Counted from the first letter of the stretch, positions 19,559-29,352 are shown. The stretch is 64,000 nt of DNA from JANRLL01 sp033762715 (GCA_033762715.1 JANRLL010000001.1:1-64000); one strand, 5' to 3'. The notes: a model not told the origin generated them from the sequence alone. Made by a program: numbers and translations.

Positions 19559-20740
19559 ATGGGCGAAGAAACGGTTGCTTTAATTGTCGCTGCAGGCAAA
19601 AGCGAGCGCATGGGAGGTCAAATTCCCAAGCCATATCTGCAACTTGGCAATGAGCCTATCTTGCGGCGGGTTATTAAAATATTTCAGTCCCATCCCCAGA
19701 TTGACGGGGTACGTGTCGTGATTCGTCGTGAGGATCACCCACGCTACCGTGAGCTGACGCAAGGGCTCACTTTGTTTCCCTGTGTGATTGGCGGCGCTAC
19801 CCGCCAAGACTCGGTGCGTTTGGGGCTAGAAAGCCTGGGTCATCGCAACGTGAAGCGCGTGTTGGTGCATGATGCGGCGCGGCCTTTTGTGACCCATAGC
19901 TTAATCAGCCGTATGATTGATGCAGCGAACACGCATCAAGCAGCGGTGCCAGGGGTGGCGGTGGTGGACACATTGAAACGCGCGTCCAACCATATCGTGT
20001 CCGAAACGGTGGAACGCGACGGGCTTTATGCCATACAAACACCGCAAGCTTTTGACTATGCAGCGCTGCTTGCCGCGCATCAGACGCAAGCCGGCCAAGC
20101 ACTCACTGATGATGCAGCGGTGATGGAAAAAGCAGGACATAACGTTCACATCATAGCGGGTGATCCGCATAATACTAAAATCACATCCCCACAGGATTTG
20201 GAGGCACTGCGCATGCTATTATCGCTTGAGACGGAAACGCGTGTAGGGCACGGCTATGATGTGCATCAACTGCGTCCGAAAGATGATGAATATCCGCATC
20301 AGCATATCACCTTATGCGGAATCAATATTCCGTTTTCGCATTATCTGCATGGGCATTCGGATGCGGATGTGGGCTTGCATGCGTTGGTGGATGCGATGCT
20401 GGGCGCAATCGGCGCGGGCGATATTGGTTTGCATTTTCCGCCCGATGATCCGAAATGGCAGGGCGCGGCATCGGATCGTTTTGTGCTGCATGCTTATGAG
20501 CTGATTAAAAATCGTGGCGGTGAAGTGGTGCATTTAGACCTTACGCTTATTTGCGAAAAACCGAAAATCGCACCCTATCGCGAACAGATGGTAAATCATA
20601 TTGCACAGATTTTAAAACTGCCGACAGATCGTGTGAGCGTCAAAGCCACCACCACTGAAAAACTGGGCTTCACGGGACGTGGCGAAGGCATTGCGGCGCA
20701 AGCGGTGGCTACGGTGCGTCTGCCGAAGGGGCCGCAGTGA
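19559..20740 (+). CDS. ispDF: Bifunctional IspD/IspF isoprenoid synthesis enzyme
   Basis: A 393-residue fusion of two MEP-pathway enzymes. Residues 1-220 are the MEP cytidylyltransferase (VAAGKSERMGG, then IPKPYLQL and HDAARPFV). Residues about 230-393 are the cyclodiphosphate synthase (RVGHGYDVHQL with metal ligands, HGHSDADVGLHALVDA, TTTEKLGFTGRGEG). Fusion of ispD and ispF is common in alphaproteobacteria. The PKPY motif has Pro where PKQ is usual. It is followed by pgpA with a 4-bp overlap. Confidence 0.95.
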   Translation: MGEETVALIVAAGKSERMGGQIPKPYLQLGNEPILRRVIKIFQSHPQIDGVRVVIRREDHPRYRELTQGLTLFPCVIGGATRQDSVRLGLESLGHRNVKRVLVHDAARPFVTHSLISRMIDAANTHQAAVPGVAVVDTLKRASNHIVSETVERDGLYAIQTPQAFDYAALLAAHQTQAGQALTDDAAVMEKAGHNVHIIAGDPHNTKITSPQDLEALRMLLSLETETRVGHGYDVHQLRPKDDEYPHQHITLCGINIPFSHYLHGHSDADVGLHALVDAMLGAIGAGDIGLHFPPDDPKWQGAASDRFVLHAYELIKNRGGEVVHLDLTLICEKPKIAPYREQMVNHIAQILKLPTDRVSVKATTTEKLGFTGRGEGIAAQAVATVRLPKGPQ

Positions 20741-21237
20741 TGACAGCAAAAGCTCCGTGGTTTTGGATTGCCACCTGGTTCGGCTCCGGCCTATCTCCGA
20801 AAGCGCCTGGCACGATGGGCTCACTGGCGGCGCTTCCTTTTGCGTATGTGATTCAAACCCAATGGGGCAATGAAGCATTATTCCTGTCTGCGCTGCTGGT
20901 TTTTCTGATTGGCTGGTGGGCTTCGATGCGCTATCTGCGTGCTTTTCCGGAGAAGACAGACCCAGGTGCGATTGTCGTCGATGAGGTTGCCGCGCAATGG
21001 TTGCTGCTTGCGGTGCTGTTTCCAACCTGGCAATCCTACCTGGTGGGATTCATATTATTTCGTATATTTGATATTCGCAAAACCTGGCCGGTTTCCTGGT
21101 TTGACAGCAACGTCAAAGGTGCGCTGGGTGTGATGATTGATGATGTGGTGGCGGCCTTACTGCCTGCTATCTTTTTATATATCGCCGCGCATGAGCCGTG
21201 GTTTGCACCGGTGCAATATTGGTTAGCCGGACAATGA
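20737..21237 (+). CDS. pgpA: Phosphatidylglycerophosphatase A
   Basis: A 166-residue inner membrane lipid phosphatase that makes phosphatidylglycerol. The N-terminal signature FGSGLSPKAPGTMGSLAALP (residues 11-30) and the internal DPGAIVVDEVAAQW with acidic metal ligands are diagnostic. Four membrane segments are visible. Its start overlaps ispDF and its stop overlaps cinA, so the three genes form one translational unit. Confidence 0.93.
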   Translation: MMTAKAPWFWIATWFGSGLSPKAPGTMGSLAALPFAYVIQTQWGNEALFLSALLVFLIGWWASMRYLRAFPEKTDPGAIVVDEVAAQWLLLAVLFPTWQSYLVGFILFRIFDIRKTWPVSWFDSNVKGALGVMIDDVVAALLPAIFLYIAAHEPWFAPVQYWLAGQ

Positions 21238-21731
21238 TGTTCTCAGACACGCTCATTCAAGCAGCCACGGACTTATTGGCCATGTGCCGCGCGCGACGTC
21301 TCACCATTGCCACGGCAGAATCTTGCACCGGCGGATTAATTGGCGCGTTGCTTACTGAAATTCCTGGCTCGTCTGATGTGTTTGAATGCGGCTTTGCATC
21401 CTATTCCTACGCGGCGAAAACCAACCAGCTCGGTGTTTCCAAAGAGATGATTGTCTCGCGCGGGGCGGTCAGCGAAGAGGTGGCTCTTGCCATGGCGATA
21501 GGTGCACGTGCGCGAAGCGGTGCGAGCATGGCGGTTGCGGTAACCGGCATTGCCGGACCTGGCGGCGGTACGCCGGAAAAGCCGGTGGGGATGGTGTGTT
21601 TAGCGGTCGCATCTCAGCATGGGAGCGACGTTGTCACCTGCCAGTTTACCGGTGATCGCAGTAGCGTGCGATTGCAAAGTGTGGCTAAAGCGCTGGAGAT
21701 GCTGCGCGCGGCTATGTCGTCTTTTTCTTAG
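21234..21731 (+). CDS. pncC: CinA C-terminal-type nicotinamide-nucleotide amidohydrolase
   Basis: A 165-residue stand-alone CinA C-terminal domain that deamidates NMN to nicotinate mononucleotide in NAD recycling. Motifs are TAESCTGGLIGALLT, FECGFASYSYAAKTNQLGV and VTGIAGPGGGTPEKPVG. The MMFSDT start overlaps the pgpA stop in ATGA; a longer start inside pgpA is unlikely. The last 20 bp overlap the convergent 3' end of glmU. Confidence 0.92.
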   Translation: MMFSDTLIQAATDLLAMCRARRLTIATAESCTGGLIGALLTEIPGSSDVFECGFASYSYAAKTNQLGVSKEMIVSRGAVSEEVALAMAIGARARSGASMAVAVTGIAGPGGGTPEKPVGMVCLAVASQHGSDVVTCQFTGDRSSVRLQSVAKALEMLRAAMSSFS

Positions 21732-23037
21732 CGCCGCGACCTGGCTTTACGATTTGCGAAGAGCGCTCAAGGGCAAGTGCGTCTGCTTCCACATCTTGCG
21801 TAATCACACTGCCCGCGCCGATCACGGCACCGGCGCCAATGGTGACGGGTGCTACCAGCGAACTGTTAGAGCCAATAAAGGCGCCTTCGCCGATAATGGT
21901 TTTATGTTTATTTACGCCGTCATAATTGCAGGTGATGGTGCCCGCGCCGATATTGGCATTACTGCCTACCATGCTATCGCCGACATAGCTTAGATGGTTG
22001 GCTTTGGCGCCATCTCCGAGGGTCGTATTTTTGAGTTCGACGAAATTGCCGACATGGGCTTCAACGCCTATCACGCTGCCAGGGCGCAGACGCGCAAAGG
22101 GGCCGATGATCGCATTTTTCTTAACCGTCGCGCCTTCGATATGGCTGAAGGAGCGAATCTCCACACCGTCTTCCACCAGCGCTTGCGGACCAAAAACCAC
22201 ATGCGGATGCACCACCACATCCTGTCCTAATTTCGTATCGGAGGCTAAATATATGGTTTGTGGATCAACCAAAGTAGCGCCATTTTCCATCGCCTGTTTG
22301 CGCAGGCGTGTTTGCAAATCATGCTCAGCCTGCGCCAATTGCTCACGCGTATTGATGCCGGCTAGTTCACTGACGTCAGCTTCCACCACATGGCAATGCA
22401 GCTTGTGATTCCCCGCTAAGCCCACGATATCCGTGAGGTAATATTCACCGGCGGTGTTGTGTGGCTCCAGCGTGTTAAGCAGCGTGGCTAGGTGTTTGCC
22501 ACTAATGGCCATGATGCCAGAATTGCACAACGTGTTTTTCTTTTGTTCCGGCGTGGCGTCACGTTCTTCCACGATTTCTTCCAGCTGACCGGAAGCATCA
22601 ACCATCAACCGTCCGTATCCGGTGGGATCGGCTACGCGCATACCAACAGCCACGATCTGTGCCGATTCGGCTGCTTCTAATACGCGCGCAAGCGTGGCTG
22701 CGGTCACTAGCGGCGTATCGCCATACAGCACCAAAACCGTGTGTTGATAATTGCCCAGCTGTGGCAAGGCGGATTTGAGCGCATCACCAGTGCCGCGTTG
22801 CTGTTCTTGGATGGCGATCGCTGCCGGTGTGCAAATTGTGGCAACGCTGTCCATGCCCTTGGCTAGCACCACTACTGTTTTTTCAGGCGAGAGAAGGGCT
22901 TGCGTATCCAGCACATGCGAAATGAGGGGGCGATGCGCCAGCTTATGCATCACCTTCGGCAGCTGTGAGCGCATGCGTGAGCCTTTGCCGGCGGCAAGGA
23001 TGACAGAAGCAAATTTATACTTGTGCGTAGGTGTCAT
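21712..23037 (-). CDS. glmU: Bifunctional GlmU (UDP-GlcNAc synthesis)
   Basis: A 441-residue enzyme that acetylates glucosamine-1-phosphate and then uridylates it to UDP-GlcNAc for peptidoglycan and LPS. The N-terminal uridylyltransferase has LAAGKGSRM with PKVMHKL and the YGDTPL metal site. The C-terminal half is a left-handed beta-helix of hexapeptide repeats (GANIGAGTITCNYDGVNKHK, VAPVTIGAGAVIGAGS). The ATG at 23037 has AAGGA 10 bases upstream; an in-frame ATG at 23067 lacks a ribosome site. Confidence 0.95.
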   Translation of the reverse strand: MTPTHKYKFASVILAAGKGSRMRSQLPKVMHKLAHRPLISHVLDTQALLSPEKTVVVLAKGMDSVATICTPAAIAIQEQQRGTGDALKSALPQLGNYQHTVLVLYGDTPLVTAATLARVLEAAESAQIVAVGMRVADPTGYGRLMVDASGQLEEIVEERDATPEQKKNTLCNSGIMAISGKHLATLLNTLEPHNTAGEYYLTDIVGLAGNHKLHCHVVEADVSELAGINTREQLAQAEHDLQTRLRKQAMENGATLVDPQTIYLASDTKLGQDVVVHPHVVFGPQALVEDGVEIRSFSHIEGATVKKNAIIGPFARLRPGSVIGVEAHVGNFVELKNTTLGDGAKANHLSYVGDSMVGSNANIGAGTITCNYDGVNKHKTIIGEGAFIGSNSSLVAPVTIGAGAVIGAGSVITQDVEADALALERSSQIVKPGRGAKKKTT

Positions 23038-23090
23038 AGGTCTAGAATCCTTGAGATAATGTTTCATTACTCGAAAAAACAGGTTTTGTA

Positions 23091-24362
23091 ATGGATTTTA
23101 TCGTACTGGCGGTAGGGATAGCAGTAGGGGCGCTGATCGGCTGGCTTTTGGGCCAACGCAGTAGCAGCAAGGCTGGGCAGGAGTTGGCTGCAGCTGGTGC
23201 CTATGCGACCGGTCTTAAAGAGCGCGTAGGTGAGCTCAGCGAAGCGCTGGAAGAAGCCCAGCGTGAAATGGCAGCAGCCCGTGAATATGCAATTTCGATG
23301 GAAGCGAAAAAAGAAGCGCTCGACACAAGGCTTTCGCAACAACAGGCCGAATTTGCCAAAGCGCAAGACCAGCTAAAACTTATCTTCCAAAACGAAGCCA
23401 ATAAAATTTTCGATACGGTGAGCAAAAAATTCGCCACGCAATCCGAAACGCAAATCGGCAATTTACTGAACCCACTGCGTGAACGCTTAGGCGAGTTTCA
23501 GAAAAAAATCGACGATTCATTTTCTCAACAAGGCAAAGAACAGCATACGCTTAAAGCGGAAATCGAGAAGATCGTATTGCAGACCGACAGCCTGACCAAG
23601 GCGCTGCGCGGGGATGTGAAAGCGCAAGGCAATTGGGGCGAGGTGATGCTTGAGCGTATCCTGGAAGAATCCGGGTTGAGGAAAGATATTGATTACGTGA
23701 CACAGGCGGTCGATATGGGGCTTACCAGCGCTGATGGTAGTCGCCAACGTCCCGATGTAATTGTAAAGCTGCCCGATGACAAGCATATCATCATCGACTC
23801 CAAAGTGTCGTTGACGGCGTATGAGCGCTATTGCGACAGCGGCGATGCGGCCTATATCGGCGAGTTTTTAAAATCGGTGCGGGCGCATGTGAATGGTCTT
23901 GAGAGCAAAAAATACCAAGATAATGCCGCGCTCGGCACGCCGGATTTTGTGCTGATGTTTTTGCCGTTGGAAGGCGCTTATTCGTTGGCGGTGCAAAAGG
24001 ATTTGGAGCTGCATAGCTATGCGTGGGGCAAGCGCATTGTCCTCGTCTGCCCATCCACCCTATTTGCAACCTTGCGCACCATTGCGTCACTATGGAGCAT
24101 TGAGCGCCAGAATAAAAATGCGCAAACTATTGCCGCTGAAGCAGCTAAGATGTATGATAAATTTTGCGATTTTGTGAATGACCTCGACAAGATAGGCCAG
24201 CGCTTGGGGCAGTTGCAAGTAAGCTATGACGAGGCGCTTGGAAAACTCTCTAAAGGGCGTGGCAATCTGGTGGGCCGGGCAGAAAAGCTGGTGGAGCTTG
24301 GCGCAAAACCATCGAAGGCATTATCTAAGCTTTTAATCACAGATGAAGACGGGGTGGCTTAG
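23091..24362 (+). CDS. rmuC: RmuC-family DNA recombination protein
   Basis: A 423-residue protein with an N-terminal membrane helix (VLAVGIAVGALIGWLLG), a long coiled coil (residues about 35-150) and the RmuC nuclease-like domain, marked by GNWGEVMLERILEESGL, PDVIVKLPDDKHIIIDSKVS and the RIVLVCPSTLFATLRTI segment. RmuC limits recombination at inverted repeats in E. coli. It diverges from glmU and ends 2 bp from the convergent amine oxidase. Confidence 0.93.
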   Translation: MDFIVLAVGIAVGALIGWLLGQRSSSKAGQELAAAGAYATGLKERVGELSEALEEAQREMAAAREYAISMEAKKEALDTRLSQQQAEFAKAQDQLKLIFQNEANKIFDTVSKKFATQSETQIGNLLNPLRERLGEFQKKIDDSFSQQGKEQHTLKAEIEKIVLQTDSLTKALRGDVKAQGNWGEVMLERILEESGLRKDIDYVTQAVDMGLTSADGSRQRPDVIVKLPDDKHIIIDSKVSLTAYERYCDSGDAAYIGEFLKSVRAHVNGLESKKYQDNAALGTPDFVLMFLPLEGAYSLAVQKDLELHSYAWGKRIVLVCPSTLFATLRTIASLWSIERQNKNAQTIAAEAAKMYDKFCDFVNDLDKIGQRLGQLQVSYDEALGKLSKGRGNLVGRAEKLVELGAKPSKALSKLLITDEDGVA

Positions 24363-24364
24363 TA

Positions 24365-25888
24365 TTACTGGATTCCACCCCTAGCAGCAGCTTCTTGTGG
24401 GGCAACCAGAGAAGCGGTGTGTGAAACATCCGCAGGGCGATTTTCAAGCGTATTTTCAAGCCATACCGGCCGGGTTTTTTTGTGTTCCATTAATTTTTCG
24501 ACTGCGCGTTGGGAAGCCTTGATGCCGCATTCCATAAAGCCTACACCCATTCCTTCACCTGATTCGATAGGAAGATATGTACCTGTAATTACAACTCCGT
24601 TGTTAGGCATCTGTTCCATTTGTGATTTAACGCGCTTAAGTGCTGTATATTGTCCCGGTGCCGGTGTAGCATAACATGATTGTTTAGAAGTAGGGGCGCT
24701 GAACAGTAAATTTTCTGTAGTACGAGGCATAAACAAGTCATCGGCCTTTTTCCCATAGCTTGCTGCAAATTGTTCTGTCACTCTTTCGATAGCTTGTTTG
24801 GGATTTTCGCCTTCGCGACGGGCAATCAAAAATGTTACAACCCCATCCTGTGGTATCCAGGCTTGGAAGCCATTTGCCGAAAACATATTGGCTTTTTTCA
24901 CGGAGGCACCTGGTTTTAATGCAACCGTTAGTTTCATGTTATTATCTGTATACTGAGTCTCCATAATCGAAGACAGTAAATCACTCGAGAATCCTAATTT
25001 ATCCAATCCTTTAATGCTAGCTAGCGCATATGTGGGTAATGCTAATACCATCTGATCTGTCTGAACGATATGAGCTTCAGTAGATCCGAGCAATTCAAGA
25101 GAAATCTTGTCACCATGCTTTTCCAAGGATTGTAATTTTTGAGAAGTTTTAAACTCCACTCCTTTTTCTTTAAGATATTTTTCTAATTCCTCAATGACTC
25201 GTTCTGTCCCACCCTGGGCACGGAATCCACAATCGCTAGACAAGAGTGAGTCAGGCTGATCACTACACTCGTTGATAAATTGGAAGGCGGAAATCTGTGA
25301 AGGTGGGCGTCCAAGCTCGGATGAGAAGGCACCCTTAATCATATCGATGATTTCAGACTTATCACGGCTGTCAGAAAACGTTGCAGTGTCCACTAAAAAC
25401 TGCGTCCAACTTCTAGGCCTTTCTTTTTGCACACGCTCTAAAAGCTCGGTCAGGTAATCCTGCATCGATATATTATCTAGGCGTTTACTGGTGGCCCCTT
25501 TGGGATTGATTTTCATTTCCTCGCGATCCAGATTTATAAGATCACGCAGCGGAGTGAACTGGTTATGAAAATCTTTTGACTTCATCTGTTTGCCGTTAGG
25601 CAATTGAAAAAGCTCATTTTCTTGGTCTTGCGTTGGTTCGAGAGCGATGCCAAATCTATTACACAAGGCAATAAGCTCATTGTGGTCACTATCGATAAAC
25701 TCGGCGCCCATATTAATATTACGTTCGCCAAGTTTTAGGGACTGTATACGGCCACCCAGTCTCGTTCCTGCCTCATAGATGGTGATGCTTTTCGGATCTT
25801 GACCCTTTTCGATTGCATAATAAGCGGCAGTTAAACCAGATATCCCGCCACCGATAATTGCCAGTGTATGTGATGGTTTCTCAATCAT
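24365..25888 (-). CDS. FAD-dependent amine oxidase-like protein
   Basis: A 507-residue flavoprotein. The N-terminal Rossmann motif is IIGGGISGLTAAYYAIE with the downstream acidic E of TIYEAG and RLGGRIQS, all typical of flavin amine oxidases and desaturases. GAEFIDSDHNE and a C-terminal GTYLPIESGEGMGVGFMECG FAD-binding segment complete it. The substrate is unknown. The gene looks AT-richer than its neighbours and stands alone, followed upstream by a 161-bp AT-rich gap with several short inverted repeats (for example 26015-26029), so recent acquisition is possible. Confidence 0.8.
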   Translation of the reverse strand: MIEKPSHTLAIIGGGISGLTAAYYAIEKGQDPKSITIYEAGTRLGGRIQSLKLGERNINMGAEFIDSDHNELIALCNRFGIALEPTQDQENELFQLPNGKQMKSKDFHNQFTPLRDLINLDREEMKINPKGATSKRLDNISMQDYLTELLERVQKERPRSWTQFLVDTATFSDSRDKSEIIDMIKGAFSSELGRPPSQISAFQFINECSDQPDSLLSSDCGFRAQGGTERVIEELEKYLKEKGVEFKTSQKLQSLEKHGDKISLELLGSTEAHIVQTDQMVLALPTYALASIKGLDKLGFSSDLLSSIMETQYTDNNMKLTVALKPGASVKKANMFSANGFQAWIPQDGVVTFLIARREGENPKQAIERVTEQFAASYGKKADDLFMPRTTENLLFSAPTSKQSCYATPAPGQYTALKRVKSQMEQMPNNGVVITGTYLPIESGEGMGVGFMECGIKASQRAVEKLMEHKKTRPVWLENTLENRPADVSHTASLVAPQEAAARGGIQ

Positions 25889-26049
25889 GTAGGACAGTCT
25901 AGCATACTGAGGTTAATGTATTATTACATTTTCATGAAAGTTAATTAAAAAGCTTTCACTGAACAAAGTTATTTATTTATGAATCAATATGTTATGGCTT
26001 TTGCTTATCAAGACTAGATCCTAGATCTAAGGTTCCTAAAAGCCTCTAC

Positions 26050-26946
26050 TTATTTATTGAATTCCAGTCCCAATAGCTGAAAGCTTTCGCGATCTTCCTT
26101 CCATTGTTCTTTCACTTTCACGAACAAGTTCAGATGCACGCGCTTATCTAAAATGCGCACCAATTCTTTGCGCGCTGAGGTGCCCACGCGCTTGAGCATG
26201 GCGCCGCCTTCGCCGATAATGATTTTTTTCTGTCCTTCGCGCTGCACATAGATCAGCTGCGAAATATGCACTTGATCATCGCGCTCTTCCCAATGCTCGG
26301 TTTCCACAAAAATCGCATAGGGCAGCTCTTGATCGAGCATAAGAAACAGTTTCTCACGTGTAATTTCAGCCGCCAATAAACGCAGCGAAATATCACTCAT
26401 TTGTTCAGCCGGATAGAGCCAGGGGCCAGCGGGCATATCGCCTGCCACTATCCGCGCCACTTCTTCCAGGCCATCACGTTTTAGGGCCGATATCATGAAT
26501 ATATTTTTAAATAGACCATATGCGTCGCACGCCGCAGCAAGCTCAATCAACTCGGCTTTTTTGACACGGTCTATTTTATTCAAGGCTAAAAATACTGATT
26601 TTTTCGTATGCGACTTCACATGCTCGATCAGCTCACGCGTGGTGTCGCGCAGGCCTTTTTTTGCATCGATTACCATGAGCACGGCATCGGCCTCGCCAAT
26701 GCCACTCCAGGCGGCTTTCACCATAGCTTTTTCAAATTTCTTGCTGGCATCAAAAATGCCTGGCGTGTCGACAAAAATCAGCTGGGCCTCTTGCTGAATA
26801 CAAACACCGCGAATATTAAAGCGCGTGGTTTGCGCCTTGGGCGTTACAATCGATACCTTGCCGCCTACCAGCTGATTGATCAGGGTAGATTTTCCTGCAT
26901 TCGGTTCACCGACAATGGCTACAATGCCGCATTGGGTAGCACTCAC
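26050..26946 (-). CDS. era: GTPase Era
   Basis: A 298-residue GTPase needed for 16S rRNA maturation. G1 is GEPNAGKST, G3 DTPGIF, G4 NKID, and a C-terminal KH domain contains IIGEGGAMLKRVGTSARKEL for binding the 3' end of 16S rRNA. It overlaps rnc by 4 bp in the classic lepB-rnc-era operon. Confidence 0.97.
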   Translation of the reverse strand: MSATQCGIVAIVGEPNAGKSTLINQLVGGKVSIVTPKAQTTRFNIRGVCIQQEAQLIFVDTPGIFDASKKFEKAMVKAAWSGIGEADAVLMVIDAKKGLRDTTRELIEHVKSHTKKSVFLALNKIDRVKKAELIELAAACDAYGLFKNIFMISALKRDGLEEVARIVAGDMPAGPWLYPAEQMSDISLRLLAAEITREKLFLMLDQELPYAIFVETEHWEERDDQVHISQLIYVQREGQKKIIIGEGGAMLKRVGTSARKELVRILDKRVHLNLFVKVKEQWKEDRESFQLLGLEFNK

Positions 26947-27593
26947 AATAATTGCTCCAATAGTTGTTTGGCAGCGAGCTGCTCGGCCGAGCGTTTGCTG
27001 CCCGCGCGCGCTTGCACGGGTGGACAGCCTTCAACTACGGCTTCAATAGTGAATTCCGGCGAGTGCGCAGGGCCGGTGGTATTGATGAGGTTATAGATAG
27101 GGATGGGTAGTCCGCGGCCTTGCGCCCATTCCTGCAAGGCGGTTTTTGCGTCTTTGGGTGGGGTGAGCGTTTGCTGCGCCAGCGCCGGCCAATGTGCATT
27201 TATAAATTGTTCAGCAGCACTGAGGCCGCCATCGAGATAGAGAGCGCCGATCAATGCTTCCAGCGCATCTTCCAGATTGGAATCATTGTCGCGTCCGCCT
27301 ATGATTTTTTCGCTACTGCCGATATGCAGCTGTTCACCAAGCCCAATATCGCGCGCAACGCGCGCCAACATTTCGCCGCAGACCAAGGCCGAACGGCGAC
27401 GCGCTAGCTCGCCTTCCTGTTCGCTAGGATACATGTCGTATAAAATGCGTGTGACTAGCAAACCCAGCACGGCATCGCCTAGAAATTCTAAGCGCTGATT
27501 GCTGGCTCGATCGCTGACGCTAGGGTGGGTGAGGGCCGTATCGAGTAGGCGGCGGTCTTTGAATTGATAATTGATGAGGGTTTCGGTGTTCAT
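26943..27593 (-). CDS. rnc: Ribonuclease III
   Basis: A 216-residue double-strand-specific RNase for rRNA processing. The catalytic signature NQRLEFLGDAVLGLLV is near residues 36-51, a second acidic site lies in EDALEALIGALYLDGG, and a double-stranded RNA-binding domain ends the protein. The ATG at 27593 overlaps the lepB stop in ATGA; a longer in-frame start at 27659 would lie inside lepB and adds no family sequence. Confidence 0.95.
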   Translation of the reverse strand: MNTETLINYQFKDRRLLDTALTHPSVSDRASNQRLEFLGDAVLGLLVTRILYDMYPSEQEGELARRRSALVCGEMLARVARDIGLGEQLHIGSSEKIIGGRDNDSNLEDALEALIGALYLDGGLSAAEQFINAHWPALAQQTLTPPKDAKTALQEWAQGRGLPIPIYNLINTTGPAHSPEFTIEAVVEGCPPVQARAGSKRSAEQLAAKQLLEQLL

Positions 27594-28396
27594 CAATGAA
27601 TCAACTGAAAGAAACGGCCGAAACGCAGTGAGGTAACCCAGCTGATGGGGTTGATCCATCGTGCGCTGCCATTCGACGAGAACACAATGATTTCAGCTTT
27701 GCCTACGATATTTTCTTCCGGAATATAGCCTACCTCATCAAAGCGGCTATCACGCGAATTATCGCGGTTGTCACCCATGACGAAATAATGTTTCTCCGGC
27801 ACAATGAAAATGCCGGTATCATCGGCTTCGCTATGGCGCATTTCATCGAGCACGGCGATCACTTTGCCTTCCGGCAGCGTTTCTTCATAACGCGGAATGG
27901 GCTTCACATTGTTGGTCTGCTCGTCGTCATTAAAATCATCGATTGCCCGCTTATCTACGCGATTGCCATTGATATAGAGCACGCCGTTTGTGACTTGAAT
28001 TTGATCGCCAGGCAAACCGATGACGCGTTTGATGTAGTCGATGCGTGGTGCCCGCGGCAGGCGAAATACGATAACGTCGCCACGTTTAGGGCGTTCGTCG
28101 GTGCCAATGCGGCCATCGAAAAAGCGAAAGCCGAACGGAAATGAATAACGACTATAGCCATAGCTGTATTTGGAGACGAATAGATAGTCGCCTACCAGCA
28201 AGTTATTTTTCATCGAGCCAGAAGGGATATGAAATGGTTCAAATAGGAAGCTGCGGAAGATAACGGCCAATAGCACTGCAATCACTACGGTCTTGATGGT
28301 GTCATCCCAAGGTTTTGGTCTTTTATCAATAGGTTGCGTTGATACGTCTTCCATAAACTCTGCGGCCTGAAAAAAATAGGTGAATGATGTTGCCAT
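27593..28396 (-). CDS. lepB: Signal peptidase I
   Basis: A 267-residue inner membrane peptidase that removes signal peptides. A membrane helix (TVVIAVLLAVIFRSFLF) precedes the catalytic serine in PSGSMKNNLLVGD; the catalytic lysine is in DYIKRVIGLPGD; GDNRDNSRDSR is box E. The start is uncertain: an internal ATG at 28354 would give a more typical N-terminus, and neither has a strong ribosome site. First gene of lepB-rnc-era. Confidence 0.95.
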   Translation of the reverse strand: MATSFTYFFQAAEFMEDVSTQPIDKRPKPWDDTIKTVVIAVLLAVIFRSFLFEPFHIPSGSMKNNLLVGDYLFVSKYSYGYSRYSFPFGFRFFDGRIGTDERPKRGDVIVFRLPRAPRIDYIKRVIGLPGDQIQVTNGVLYINGNRVDKRAIDDFNDDEQTNNVKPIPRYEETLPEGKVIAVLDEMRHSEADDTGIFIVPEKHYFVMGDNRDNSRDSRFDEVGYIPEENIVGKAEIIVFSSNGSARWINPISWVTSLRFGRFFQLIH

Positions 28397-28548
28397 GTGT
28401 AGCCAGCTTACACCTAACTTGCAATGATATTTCAGGCGCTAACCTTATAGTTTCATAATAGGATTTATTTTGTAAGTAATTAAGCCTTTTTTAGCGAAAT
28501 AGTGTTAACGTATAAAGGGTGGTTATATCGTCTAGCGTTAGGTGGATT

Positions 28549-29148
28549 ATGCTGAATTCAACTGAATTATCTAAACAAAATCAAATGACTATGTTGCCGT
28601 TGGAAGATTTTGGCGTATTGCAGCAGCGTTATCAAAGCATGAAAATCAGCCGTCGCGCCATTACCGTGTTAGAAGACGCTAAGCCTGCATTGCAAATGGT
28701 GGATGCGCTTTTGGCCTCGCTTTCTAAAAATCCCAAAATTTTTATGGCTATCGACCATATTCGCAAGGATGTCCTGCTGACGGCTAAAATGCGCGCGTCT
28801 GAGGCAAAAGATGTGCTGCTGGATGATCATCAGGATTTTATCGAAACAACCCAACACAAGCTGGGTGCATGGCGCAAGACCATGGAGCGCTTAGCAAGCG
28901 GTGAGGGCGTTATTCACAATGAGCGCGAAGAATATATTCCAGCGCATGTGCCGCTGGCAGCCGCTATCGTGAAGCTCAATACCATCGGCAGCTATTTATC
29001 GATTATCCAGCTAACCCTGGGCGAGTTGACCAAGCTAGATGGCGCTCATGCTGAGATACATCAGGCCAATATTATCAAAATGCGCCGCTGCGCCACCTTT
29101 TTGAGCGATTGCGAACTGGCGTCTTCTATTAGCCTGTTGGTTCATTAA
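28549..29148 (+). CDS. Unknown helical protein
   Basis: A 199-residue soluble protein, predicted almost wholly alpha-helical, without a signal peptide or recognised domain. The ATG at 28549 is preceded by AGGTGG; a longer frame from 28519 lacks one. It diverges from lepB over 152 bp and ends 81 bp before tRNA-Ser. Conserved-looking features are few: one Cys pair late in the chain (RRCATFLSDCELASS). Confidence 0.65.
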   Translation: MLNSTELSKQNQMTMLPLEDFGVLQQRYQSMKISRRAITVLEDAKPALQMVDALLASLSKNPKIFMAIDHIRKDVLLTAKMRASEAKDVLLDDHQDFIETTQHKLGAWRKTMERLASGEGVIHNEREEYIPAHVPLAAAIVKLNTIGSYLSIIQLTLGELTKLDGAHAEIHQANIIKMRRCATFLSDCELASSISLLVH

Positions 29149-29229
29149 ACAATCTGTCATATTGACAAATTCTCCATTATCTGACTTTTAAGTGCGCTCG
29201 ATGAGCGTATGCTTATCTTTATATTAGAC

Positions 29230-29321
29230 GGAGCGGTGGCCGAGGGGCCGAAGGCGGCGGTTTGCTAAACCGTTATACGGGTAACACCGTATCGGAGGTT
29301 CGAATCCTCTCCGCTCCGCCA
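29230..29321 (+). tRNA. tRNA-Ser (anticodon GCT)
   Basis: A 92-base class II tRNA with acceptor stem GGAGCGG/CCGCTCC, a long variable arm (TACGGGTAACACCGTA), T-arm GGTTCGAATCC and encoded CCA. The anticodon loop TTGCTAA gives anticodon GCT, reading AGC/AGU serine codons. A strong terminator follows 3 bp later. Its downstream flank holds two gene remnants, as expected of a tRNA used as an integration site. Confidence 0.96.
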
Positions 29322-29323
29322 TT

Positions 29324-29352
29324 AAAAAAGGGACCTTTTAGGTCCCTTTTTT
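29324..29352 (+). terminator. Intrinsic terminator of tRNA-Ser
   Basis: AAAAAAGGGACC and GGTCCCTTTTTT form a perfect 12-bp inverted repeat around a TTTTA loop. The GGGACC/GGTCCC core is followed by six T on the plus strand, and the A-run makes it potentially bidirectional. Confidence 0.9.
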
